Assembly: GCA_027317045.1 (NCBI GenBank)
Contig: DAHVFI010000193.1
Coordinates: forward strand, 1-11,262
Reading direction: 5' to 3'
DNA length: 11,262 nt
DNA from: Gammaproteobacteria bacterium
GTDB lineage: Bacteria > Pseudomonadota > Gammaproteobacteria > Natronospirales > REEB76
A program made the translations under genes and the position numbers. This document shows positions 6,369 to 11,262 of the stretch, piece after piece; within the stretch, counting starts at the first letter, position 1, and every line of letters starts with the position of its first letter. Under the pieces are notes generated by a model that worked only from the letters and a program-made list of their open reading frames with translations, searched no databases and had not been told where the DNA came from.

Positions 6369-6737
6369 TCACAGCACTTCCGGCGCCAGCGAAATGATGC
6401 GCATGAAGCGTTCGGTGCGCAGCTCGCGCGTCACCGGTCCGAAGATGCGCGTGCCAATGGGCTCAAGCTTGTTGTTGAGCAGCACCGCCGCATTGCTGTC
6501 GAAACGGATGACCGAGCCGTCCGGGCGGCGCACGCCGCTGCGGGTGCGCACCACTACCGCGTCATAGACCTCGCCCTTCTTGACCTTGCCGCGTGGAATG
6601 GCGTCGCCAATGCTGACCTTGATGACATCGCCGATGCGCGCATAGCGGCGCTTGGAGCCGCCCAGCACCTTGATGCATTTCAGGCTTCTCGCACCGCTGT
6701 TGTCGGCGGCATTCAGGACGGTTCGCATCTGGATCAT
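6369..6737 (-). CDS. rplN: 50S ribosomal protein L14
   Basis: L14 lies on the interface side of the large subunit, forms bridge B8 and is the binding site of the silencing factor RsfS in other bacteria. The product has 122 residues (E. coli 123). Seen are MIQMRTVLNAADNSGAR, CIKVLGGSKRRYA, IPRGKVKKGEVYDAVVVRT, GVRRPDGSVIRFD and the end ISLAPEVL. The ribosome-binding site is GGTGGA, 8 nt before the ATG, rather than a classic GGAGG. In E. coli the spc promoter sits just before this gene. Here the spacer is only 21 nt and no promoter is visible, so the gene is probably read through from the S10 block. Confidence 0.99.
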   Translation of the reverse strand: MIQMRTVLNAADNSGARSLKCIKVLGGSKRRYARIGDVIKVSIGDAIPRGKVKKGEVYDAVVVRTRSGVRRPDGSVIRFDSNAAVLLNNKLEPIGTRIFGPVTRELRTERFMRIISLAPEVL

Positions 6738-6758
6738 GACTGCATTTCCACCGTTGCT

Positions 6759-7040
6759 TCATTCCACCGGGGTCGGGGCGGCGCTCGCGCGTCCGACGAT
6801 TTCCACCAGCTTCCAGGACTTGTGCCTGGAAAGCGGGCGGCATTGGCTGATCACCACCGTATCGCCTTCCTGGCAGGCATTCTGCTCATCGTGCGCCTTG
6901 ATCTTGCTGCGGCGCCGCATGATCTTGCCGTAGGTGGGATGCGTGACGATGCGTTCCACCAGAACGGTGATGGTCTTGTTCATCTTGTTGCTGACCACCT
7001 TGCCGGTCAGGGTGCGCGTTGATTTGGTCGGTTCGTTCAT
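6759..7040 (-). CDS. rpsQ: 30S ribosomal protein S17
   Basis: S17 is a primary 16S rRNA-binding protein with an OB fold, needed early in body assembly. The product has 93 residues (E. coli 84). Conserved parts are TLTGKVVSNKMNKTITV at about 10-26, HPTYGKIMRRRSK, AHDEQNACQEGDTV and the signature ECRPLS-type motif seen here as QCRPLSRHKSW. The tail after EIVG runs on as RASAAPTPVE, about nine residues beyond the E. coli end. The start codon overlaps the rpmC stop as ATGA. This is the last gene of the S10-type block; only 21 nt separate it from rplN. Confidence 0.98.
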   Translation of the reverse strand: MNEPTKSTRTLTGKVVSNKMNKTITVLVERIVTHPTYGKIMRRRSKIKAHDEQNACQEGDTVVISQCRPLSRHKSWKLVEIVGRASAAPTPVE

Positions 7041-7240
7041 TTTCTGTCCGCCTTCTGGGTCCGCTCCACCAGCACGGTCTTGGCGCGAGCGATGTTCTTG
7101 CGCACGTTGCGTATCTGGTGGCCGCGCGGCATCTGGCCGGAGGCCTGCTGCATGCGCAGATTGAACTGCTCCTTGCGCAGCGCAATGAGCTCGTCGCGCA
7201 ATTCCTTGTCGTTCTTGCCGCGTAATTGTTTCACGTCCAT
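7037..7240 (-). CDS. rpmC: 50S ribosomal protein L29
   Basis: L29 is a small two-helix coiled protein next to L23 at the tunnel exit. The product has 67 residues (E. coli 63). The family pattern is visible: MDVKQLRGKNDKEL, EQFNLRMQQASGQM and a basic second helix ending KTVLVERTQ. The ATG at 7238-7240 shares one base with the rplP stop (TGATG) and aligns with the family start. An in-frame GTG just before it (7241-7243) would add one Met and cannot be excluded. AGGTGATG ahead of it matches the extended anti-Shine-Dalgarno complement. The gene overlaps rpsQ by 4 nt. Confidence 0.96.
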   Translation of the reverse strand: MDVKQLRGKNDKELRDELIALRKEQFNLRMQQASGQMPRGHQIRNVRKNIARAKTVLVERTQKADRK

Positions 7241-7653
7241 CACATCACCTGCCGGCTGACGAAGGTGGTGGTCACCGAGAGTTTCGCGGCGGCCAGCCGG
7301 AAGGCTTCGCGCGCGATCTCCTCGGTCACGCCTTCCATCTCATACAGCATCGAGCCGGGCTGCACTTTGGCGACCCAGTACTCGACGTTGCCTTTGCCGT
7401 TGCCCATGCGGACTTCCAGCGGTTTCTTGGTCACCGGCACGTCCGGGAACACCCGGATCCAGATCTTGCCGCCGCGCTTCACGAAGTGCGTCATGGCACG
7501 GCGCGCGGCTTCGATCTCGCGGGCCGTGAGCCGGCCGCGGTCGGCGGCCTTGAGGCCGTACTCGCCGAACGCCACGCTGTTGCCCGACTGCGCCAAGCCG
7601 CGGTTGCGGCCCTTGTGCTGCTTGCGGAATTTGGTGCGCTTAGGCTGCAACAT
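7240..7653 (-). CDS. rplP: 50S ribosomal protein L16
   Basis: L16 organises the central protuberance and A-site region of the large subunit. The product has 137 residues (E. coli 136). It opens with MLQPKRTKFRKQHKGRNRG, carries GRLTAREIEAARRAM and the core KIWIRVFPDVPVTKKPLEVR. Arg82 in KPLEVRMGNGKGNVEYW corresponds to E. coli Arg81, the residue hydroxylated by the oxygenase YcfD (RoxA), so the modification site is intact. One extra residue relative to E. coli falls in the loop around SGNS (23-26). The gene begins 14 nt inside rpsC and its stop touches the rpmC start as TGATG, so both of its ends look translationally coupled. Confidence 0.99.
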   Translation of the reverse strand: MLQPKRTKFRKQHKGRNRGLAQSGNSVAFGEYGLKAADRGRLTAREIEAARRAMTHFVKRGGKIWIRVFPDVPVTKKPLEVRMGNGKGNVEYWVAKVQPGSMLYEMEGVTEEIAREAFRLAAAKLSVTTTFVSRQVM

Positions 7654-8347
7654 CGGCTTTCACTCCGGCTTTCGCCTTGTCGGCGGCGCTTTCCCGGCCG
7701 ACGCTGATTTCGCTGGCATCCAGGATTTCGCCCTTGAAGATCCAGACCTTGACGCCGATGATGCCGTAGGTGGTGGCGGATTCCGCGAAACCGTAATCGA
7801 TGTCGGCACGCAGGGTGTGCAGCGGCACGCGACCCTCGCGGTACCACTCGCTGCGTGCGATTTCCGAGCCGTTGAGGCGGCCGGAGACGCGCACCTTGAT
7901 GCCGAGCGCGCCCAGACGCATGGTGTTCTGCACGGCGCGCTTCATGGCGCGGCGAAACATGATGCGACGTTCAAGTTGCTGGGCGATACCCTCGGCCACC
8001 AGATAAGCATCCAGTTCCGGCTTGCGGATTTCCTCGATGGACACGTCCACTTCAATACCCGGCATCATCTTCAAGAGTTCGGCGCGCAGCGCATCGATGT
8101 CCTCGCCTTTCTTGCCGATCACCACACCCGGCCGCGCGGTGTGGATGGTGATGTGGCATTTCTTCGCCGGTCGCTTGATCTCGATGCGGCTCACGGACGC
8201 CTGCGCTAACTTCTTCTTGAGGAACTCGCGCACCTTGAGGTCGGACAGCAGGTTCTCGGCATACCCACCCTTGCTGGCGAACCACTTGGAGTTCCAGTCG
8301 GACGCAATGCCCAGGCGGAAACCAATCGGATTGACTTTCTGGCCCAT
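7640..8347 (-). CDS. rpsC: 30S ribosomal protein S3
   Basis: S3 forms part of the mRNA entry channel. The product has 235 residues (E. coli 233). The N-terminal domain starts MGQKVNPIGFRLGI. The type II KH domain follows with its GxxG loop as GKKG at residues 78-81 within ARPGVVIGKKGEDID. The C-terminal domain carries the basic entry-channel face FRRAMKRAVQN at about 131-141; Arg132, Arg133 and Lys136 correspond to E. coli residues implicated in the ribosomal mRNA helicase. The last 17 residues are Ala/Lys-rich and probably disordered. The ATG has AAGGA upstream that overlaps the rplV stop region. The 3' end overlaps rplP by 14 nt. Confidence 0.99.
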   Translation of the reverse strand: MGQKVNPIGFRLGIASDWNSKWFASKGGYAENLLSDLKVREFLKKKLAQASVSRIEIKRPAKKCHITIHTARPGVVIGKKGEDIDALRAELLKMMPGIEVDVSIEEIRKPELDAYLVAEGIAQQLERRIMFRRAMKRAVQNTMRLGALGIKVRVSGRLNGSEIARSEWYREGRVPLHTLRADIDYGFAESATTYGIIGVKVWIFKGEILDASEISVGRESAADKAKAGVKADVAA

Positions 8348-8356
8348 GGTTAGTCC

Positions 8357-8689
8357 TTATTCGTCCGCCACAGTGAGGGTGATATGGCTTGTACGTTTCA
8401 GAATGCGCGCACCGCGGCCCTTGGCACGCGTCATCCAGCGTTTCATGCGCGGACCATCGTCTATACAGATACGCGCCACCTTGAGCCCGTCGATGTCCGC
8501 GCCGTTGTTGTGCTCGGCATTGGCAATGGCGGACTCCAGCACTTTCTTGAGCAGCTGCGCCGCACGCCGCGGGCTGAATTCCAGGATCTGCAGCGCCTGA
8601 CCCACCTGCTTGCCGCGGATCTGGTCCGCTACCAGTCGCGCCTTATACGGGGTGACACGCGCGAATTTATGTGTTGCGGCTACCTGCAT
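8357..8689 (-). CDS. rplV: 50S ribosomal protein L22
   Basis: L22 spans the large subunit with a long beta-hairpin that lines the narrow part of the exit tunnel beside L4. The product has 110 residues, the same length as E. coli L22. Conserved parts are KARLVADQIRGK, the helix VLESAIANAEHNNGADIDGL and the hairpin DDGPRMKRWMTRAKGRGARILKRTSHIT shortened here to its ends: it begins DDGPRMKR and ends KRTSHIT. Met82-Lys83-Arg84 aligns with the tripeptide whose loss gives erythromycin resistance in E. coli and is intact. The ATG at 8687-8689 follows a GAGG that overlaps the rpsS stop codon. A longer upstream frame only overlaps the end of rpsS and was rejected. Confidence 0.98.
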   Translation of the reverse strand: MQVAATHKFARVTPYKARLVADQIRGKQVGQALQILEFSPRRAAQLLKKVLESAIANAEHNNGADIDGLKVARICIDDGPRMKRWMTRAKGRGARILKRTSHITLTVADE

Positions 8690-8699
8690 GTTGCAATCC

Positions 8700-8993
8700 T
8701 CAGGCCTTGGCTTCGGTGGTCTCGGCGGCGACCTTGCGCTCGCCGTGGCCCTTGAACACGCGGGTGGCGGCAAACTCGCCGAGCTTGTGGCCCACCATGT
8801 TCTCGCTGACCAGCACCGGGATATGCTGATGGCCGTTGTGCACCGCAATCGTCAGGCCCACCATTTCAGGCGTCACCATGGAACGCCGCGACCAGGTCTT
8901 GATGGGACGCCGGTTACTGCTGGCCACCGCTGCCTCGACCTTGCGGGCCAGATGCGGATCAATAAACGGGCCTTTGCGAATCGAACGTGGCAC
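8700..8993 (-). CDS. rpsS: 30S ribosomal protein S19, GTG start
   Basis: S19 sits in the head of the small subunit, pairs with S13 and contacts the large subunit and A-site tRNA. The product has 97 residues (E. coli 92). Family segments seen are PRSIRKGPFID, KTWSRRSMV, GLTIAVHNGHQHIPV and MVGHKLGEFAATR. I choose the GTG at 8991-8993 because it gives the family N-terminus (M)PRSIRKG and has GAGG 8 nt upstream. A longer frame from the TTG at 9018-9020 would add nine residues rich in Ile (KIIIEVNA) with no counterpart in the family and no evident ribosome-binding site. The C-terminal tail AAETTEAKA is acidic/Ala-rich and unlike the Lys-rich tail of E. coli S19. The stop TGA merges into the rplV ribosome-binding site. 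Confidence 0.96.
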   Translation of the reverse strand: MPRSIRKGPFIDPHLARKVEAAVASSNRRPIKTWSRRSMVTPEMVGLTIAVHNGHQHIPVLVSENMVGHKLGEFAATRVFKGHGERKVAAETTEAKA

Positions 8994-9056
8994 TGCATTA
9001 ACCTCGATAATAATTTTCAACTTTCAAATTAAAAATATTTCCCAGCTTCACTGTGT
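8994..9056 (-). other. AT-rich 63-nt spacer between rplB and rpsS
   Basis: This is the longest spacer inside the S10-type part of the cluster. It is strongly AT-rich while both flanking genes are GC-rich. It holds two adjacent copies of TTGAAA (in TTTGAAAGTTGAAAAT) and an AATATT run. I looked for a promoter: neither TTGAAA has a convincing -10 hexamer 16-18 bp downstream. The only supported element is the rpsS ribosome-binding site at its end. Such an A/U-rich leader could serve as a standby site or an RNase target; that is inference. Confidence 0.5.
9002..9005 (-). promoter_or_regulatory. Ribosome-binding site that fixes the GTG start of rpsS
   Basis: GAGG is placed 8 nt before the GTG at 8993. 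It is the only good Shine-Dalgarno match in the AT-rich spacer and decides in favour of GTG over the upstream in-frame TTG at 9020. Confidence 0.7.
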
Positions 9057-9884
9057 TTACTTGGCCTTGCGGCGCCGCACGATCATATTGTCGGTGCGCT
9101 TGTTGGCGCGCGTCTTGTAACCCTTGGTGGGCTGGCCCCAGGGCGATACCGGATGCCGGCCGCCCGAAGTTTTGCCTTCGCCGCCGCCGTGCGGATGATC
9201 GATGGGATTCATGACCACACCGCGCACCGTGGGGCGGATGCCCTGCCAGCGCCGGGCGCCGGCCTTGCCGTACTGTCGCAGGTTGTGTTCGCCGTTGCCG
9301 ACCTCGCCGATGGTGGCGCGACAGTCCACATGTACTTTGCGCATCTCGCCGGAGCGCAGGCGCACCGTGGTGTAAGCGCCTTCGCGGGCCACCACCTGTA
9401 CCGAAGCGCCGGCGCTGCGCGCCAGTTGCGCGCCTTTGCCCGGCTGCAATTCCACGCAGTGCACCTGGGTGCCTACCGGAATGTTCCTGAGCGGCAAGGC
9501 ATTGCCCGGTTTGATGGGCGCGTGACTGCCGGAAATGATTTCCTGCTGCGGCTGCATATCTTTGGCGGCAATGATGTAGCGGCGTTCCCCATCCTTGTAG
9601 AGCACCAGAGCGATGTGCGCCGTGCGATTGGGATCGTATTCGATGTGCTCCACACGGCCACTGATGCCGTCCTTGTCGCGCTTGAAATCCAGCAGACGGT
9701 AATGCTGCTTGTGACCACCGCCCTGATGGCGGGTGGTGATGCGGCCCATGTTGTTGCGGCCGCCGTGCTGATTTTTGCGCTCCAGCAGCGCCGCATGCGG
9801 CTTGCCCTGGTACAGGCCCGGCGTGGTGACGCTCACCACGGCACGGCGTCCGGGGGATGTGGGTCTGGCTTTTTTCACTGGCAT
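9057..9884 (-). CDS. rplB: 50S ribosomal protein L2
   Basis: L2 is one of the most conserved large-subunit proteins, needed for subunit association and for an active peptidyl-transferase centre. The product has 275 residues (E. coli 273). It starts MPVKKARPTSPGRR, continues with GGRNNMGRITTRHQGGGHKQ at about residues 41-60, an OB-fold region with KDGERRYI, an SH3-like middle part with RSGEMRKVHVDCRATIGEVGN, and ends with a basic tail KRTDNMIVRRRKAK. The hallmark NPIDHPHGGGEG motif is intact at about residues 226-237; His230 corresponds to the functionally important E. coli His229. The start is an ATG with GGAG about 8 nt upstream. The 63-nt AT-rich spacer that follows it before rpsS is unusually long for this operon. 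Confidence 0.99.
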   Translation of the reverse strand: MPVKKARPTSPGRRAVVSVTTPGLYQGKPHAALLERKNQHGGRNNMGRITTRHQGGGHKQHYRLLDFKRDKDGISGRVEHIEYDPNRTAHIALVLYKDGERRYIIAAKDMQPQQEIISGSHAPIKPGNALPLRNIPVGTQVHCVELQPGKGAQLARSAGASVQVVAREGAYTTVRLRSGEMRKVHVDCRATIGEVGNGEHNLRQYGKAGARRWQGIRPTVRGVVMNPIDHPHGGGEGKTSGGRHPVSPWGQPTKGYKTRANKRTDNMIVRRRKAK

Positions 9885-9908
9885 GTCGTTGTCTCCGGGT
9901 GCACAGGC

Positions 9909-10214
9909 TTACGCCTTGTCACCCATGAAATTGATGGCACTGCCCGGCGCCAGACGCACATAGGCTTTCTTCCAACTGCTGCGCACTCCGGCGCGCTGGC
10001 CGAAACGCTTGTGCTTGCCGCGCACATTCACGATTTGAACGGCGGCGACTTTCACTTCAAACATCTTTTCCACGGCGCGGCGTACCAGGTCTTTGTCGGC
10101 ATCGCGGCGCACGCGGAAAACCACCTGGTTGTGGGCTTCCCCCACCTGCGTGGCTTTTTCCGAGACGTGCGGCCCCAGCAGCACGTGCATGAGTTTTTCC
10201 TGGTTCAGGTTCAT
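9909..10214 (-). CDS. rplW: 50S ribosomal protein L23
   Basis: L23 sits at the peptide tunnel exit and is the docking point for trigger factor and SRP. The chosen start gives 101 residues (E. coli 100): MNLNQEKLMHVLLGPHVSEKA, the usual family opening. Glu19 in PHVSEK corresponds to E. coli Glu18, the trigger-factor contact. The basic segment GKHKRFGQRAGVRSSWKKA near residues 70-90 is the conserved rRNA-binding part. The ATG overlaps the rplD stop as ATGA, with GAGGAG 8 nt upstream. An in-frame GTG three codons earlier (10221-10223) would run into that same GAGGAG and is therefore a poor start. rplB follows after 24 nt. Confidence 0.97.
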   Translation of the reverse strand: MNLNQEKLMHVLLGPHVSEKATQVGEAHNQVVFRVRRDADKDLVRRAVEKMFEVKVAAVQIVNVRGKHKRFGQRAGVRSSWKKAYVRLAPGSAINFMGDKA

Positions 10215-10825
10215 GCCAGCCACTCCTCGAGGCGGCGGATGGACGGCACCGTCATCAGCACCTTCTCGTAGCCCACCAGACTCACCGGATCGAGTCCGGT
10301 GACGTCACGCACGTCCACGTTCGCCAGATTGCGTGCGGCCAGATACAGTTTCTCATCCACCTGTTCGGTGACGATGAGCAGGTTGTCGCTCAGGCCAAGT
10401 GACTTGAGCTTGTCGATCAATTGTTTGGTCTTGGGCGCTTCCACGCCGAACTCCTGCAGCAGCACCACGCGTTGCTGACGTATCAGTTCCGAGAGGATGA
10501 CGCGCATGGCGCCCTGATACATCCGGCGGTTGACCTTCTGGCTGAAATCCCGCGGCACCGCCGCGAACGTCTTGCCGCCGCCGCGCCACAGGGGGCTGCG
10601 AATGCTGCCGGCGCGCGCCTGGCCGGAACCTTTTTGGGCCCAGGGCTTGCGGCCGCCGCCGCGCACCTGGCGGCGGGTCTTCTGGGCCTTGGTGCCGGCA
10701 CGGCCGCCCGCCATATAGGCGTTGACCACCTGGTGCACCAGGGCTTCATTGAATTCACGTCCAAAGGTCGCGTCCGAGAGGGTGATGGACTGACCGCCAG
10801 TATTGCTGTGCAATTGCAGTTCCAT
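10211..10825 (-). CDS. rplD: 50S ribosomal protein L4
   Basis: L4 is a primary 23S rRNA-binding protein with a long basic loop lining the peptide exit tunnel. The product has 204 residues (E. coli 201). The N-terminus MELQLHS matches the family start. The tunnel loop spans about residues 42-90 and contains GGGRKPWAQKGSGQARAG. Lys65 corresponds to E. coli Lys63, a position linked to macrolide sensitivity. The C-terminal half has the conserved EAPKTKQL, AARNLANVDVRD and DPVSL segments. In E. coli L4 is also the autogenous repressor of the S10 operon through the leader ahead of rpsJ; that leader is outside this window, so the control cannot be examined here. Its stop shares the ATGA overlap with rplW, and its Glu-Glu codons near the end form the rplW ribosome-binding site. 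Confidence 0.98.
   Translation of the reverse strand: MELQLHSNTGGQSITLSDATFGREFNEALVHQVVNAYMAGGRAGTKAQKTRRQVRGGGRKPWAQKGSGQARAGSIRSPLWRGGGKTFAAVPRDFSQKVNRRMYQGAMRVILSELIRQQRVVLLQEFGVEAPKTKQLIDKLKSLGLSDNLLIVTEQVDEKLYLAARNLANVDVRDVTGLDPVSLVGYEKVLMTVPSIRRLEEWLA
10223..10228 (-). promoter_or_regulatory. Ribosome-binding site of rplW inside rplD
   Basis: GAGGAG lies 8 nt before the ATG at 10214. It is read in rplD as two Glu codons of the L4 tail (LEEWLA). It rules out the GTG at 10223 as the start of L23, since that codon begins at the last base of the site. Confidence 0.75.
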
Positions 10826-10835
10826 ACCGCCCCCC

Positions 10836-11262
10836 TCAGCCGCGGACCGCGGGCCGGACGATGACGTTACCGCCTTCGGAACCGGGCACGGCGCCCTTCA
10901 CCAGCAACAGGTTCTTTTCCACATCCACCTTGACCACTTCGAGATACAAGGCGGTACGGCGCTTGTTCCCCAGATGGCCGGCCATCTTCTTGCCGGGGAA
11001 CACGCGCCCCGGTGTCTGGCGTTGGCCGATGGAACCCGGCGCGCGATGCGACAGGGAGTTGCCGTGGGTGGCGTCACCCATGGTGAAATGGTGGCGTTTG
11101 ATGGTGCCCTGGAAGCCCTTGCCGATACTGGTGCCGGTGACGCTGACCTTCTGGCCGGGCTTGAAAATGTCCACCTTAATTTCGGCACCGGCCTTGAGGT
11201 CTGCGCCTTCGCCATCGCCCAGACGGAATTCGCCGGACAGACGGCCGGCACCGGTACCGGCC
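10836..11262 (-). CDS. rplC: 50S ribosomal protein L3 (C-terminal part, 5' end outside window)
   Basis: L3 is an early-assembly protein of the large subunit that binds 23S rRNA and reaches toward the peptidyl-transferase centre. About 141 residues are present, roughly the last two thirds of a protein that is about 210 residues in E. coli; the N-terminus lies beyond position 11262. The reading frame stays open to the window edge, so the GTG at 11172-11174 is an internal valine codon and not the start. Visible family motifs are GTSIGKGFQGTIKR, DATHGNSLSHR, PGSIGQRQTPG and the tail KGAVPGSEGG followed by IVRPAVRG. In E. coli a Gln in the GQ-Q-TPG loop is methylated by PrmB, and both Gln residues are kept here. 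It is the first gene in the window, 10 nt ahead of rplD. In the usual S10 cluster only rpsJ lies before it. Confidence 0.97.
   Translation of the reverse strand, partial: AGTGAGRLSGEFRLGDGEGADLKAGAEIKVDIFKPGQKVSVTGTSIGKGFQGTIKRHHFTMGDATHGNSLSHRAPGSIGQRQTPGRVFPGKKMAGHLGNKRRTALYLEVVKVDVEKNLLLVKGAVPGSEGGNVIVRPAVRG

Noticed and set aside
8994..9020. Longer rpsS from a TTG at 9020
   Set aside because: Adds nine Ile-rich residues absent from the S19 family and has no ribosome-binding site, whereas the GTG at 8993 has GAGG 8 nt upstream.
8994..9056. Internal promoter in the rplB-rpsS spacer
   Set aside because: The two TTGAAA hexamers lack a credible -10 element at 16-18 bp.
9153..10271. A 372-codon plus-strand open frame opposite rplB and rplW
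   Set aside because: Antisense shadow of two conserved ribosomal genes, Ala/His-rich without recognisable motifs. The same holds for the long plus-strand frames at 5931-7022 and 7226-8209.

Overview
The window is one long stretch of the universal ribosomal-protein supercluster (S10-spc-alpha type). It lies entirely on the minus strand and is cut at both ends. In transcription order, from position 11262 down to 1, it reads rplC(partial)-rplD-rplW-rplB-rpsS-rplV-rpsC-rplP-rpmC-rpsQ-rplN-rplX-rplE-rpsN-rpsH-rplF-rplR-rpsE-rpmD-rplO-secY-rpmJ-rpsM-rpsK-rpsD(partial). That is 25 genes. All but secY encode ribosomal proteins, 13 of the large subunit counting both L4 and the partial L3 with L36, and the rest of the small subunit. 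SecY is the core of the protein-export channel.

The DNA is GC-rich and the proteins resemble those of Proteobacteria throughout; several match the E. coli protein in length exactly (L22, L5, S14, L6, L15, S13). There is no adk or infA between secY and rpmJ, which matches the E. coli-like gammaproteobacterial order; betaproteobacteria usually keep infA there. My inference is a non-enteric, GC-rich gammaproteobacterium. I cannot name the genus.

Layout: 11262-6759 is the S10-type block (L3 to S17), 6737-1139 is the spc-type block (L14 to L36), and 1048-1 is the start of the alpha block (S13, S11, S4; rpoA and rplQ would follow outside the window). Genes are packed tightly. Several stops and starts overlap (rplD/rplW, rpsC/rplP, rplP/rpmC, rpmC/rpsQ), and the ribosome-binding site of a gene often lies inside the last codons of the gene before it, which suggests translational coupling. 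Only two spacers exceed 60 bases: rplB-rpsS (63 nt, strikingly AT-rich) and rpmJ-rpsM (90 nt, with a candidate alpha promoter and a leader hairpin). There is no gene-free stretch over 300 bases.

The genes act together as a growth-rate-controlled unit supplying equimolar ribosome parts and the translocon. In E. coli, L4, S8 and S4 are the feedback repressors of the three sub-operons; all three are encoded here, but their E. coli target structures could not be recognised with confidence.

I see no new system, mobile element, CRISPR array, RNA gene or accessory insertion. The findings are modest: an acidic, Ala-rich N-terminal extension on S11, candidate regulatory structures in the spacers, dual-use codons that double as Shine-Dalgarno sites, and a duplicated start region in rplR.
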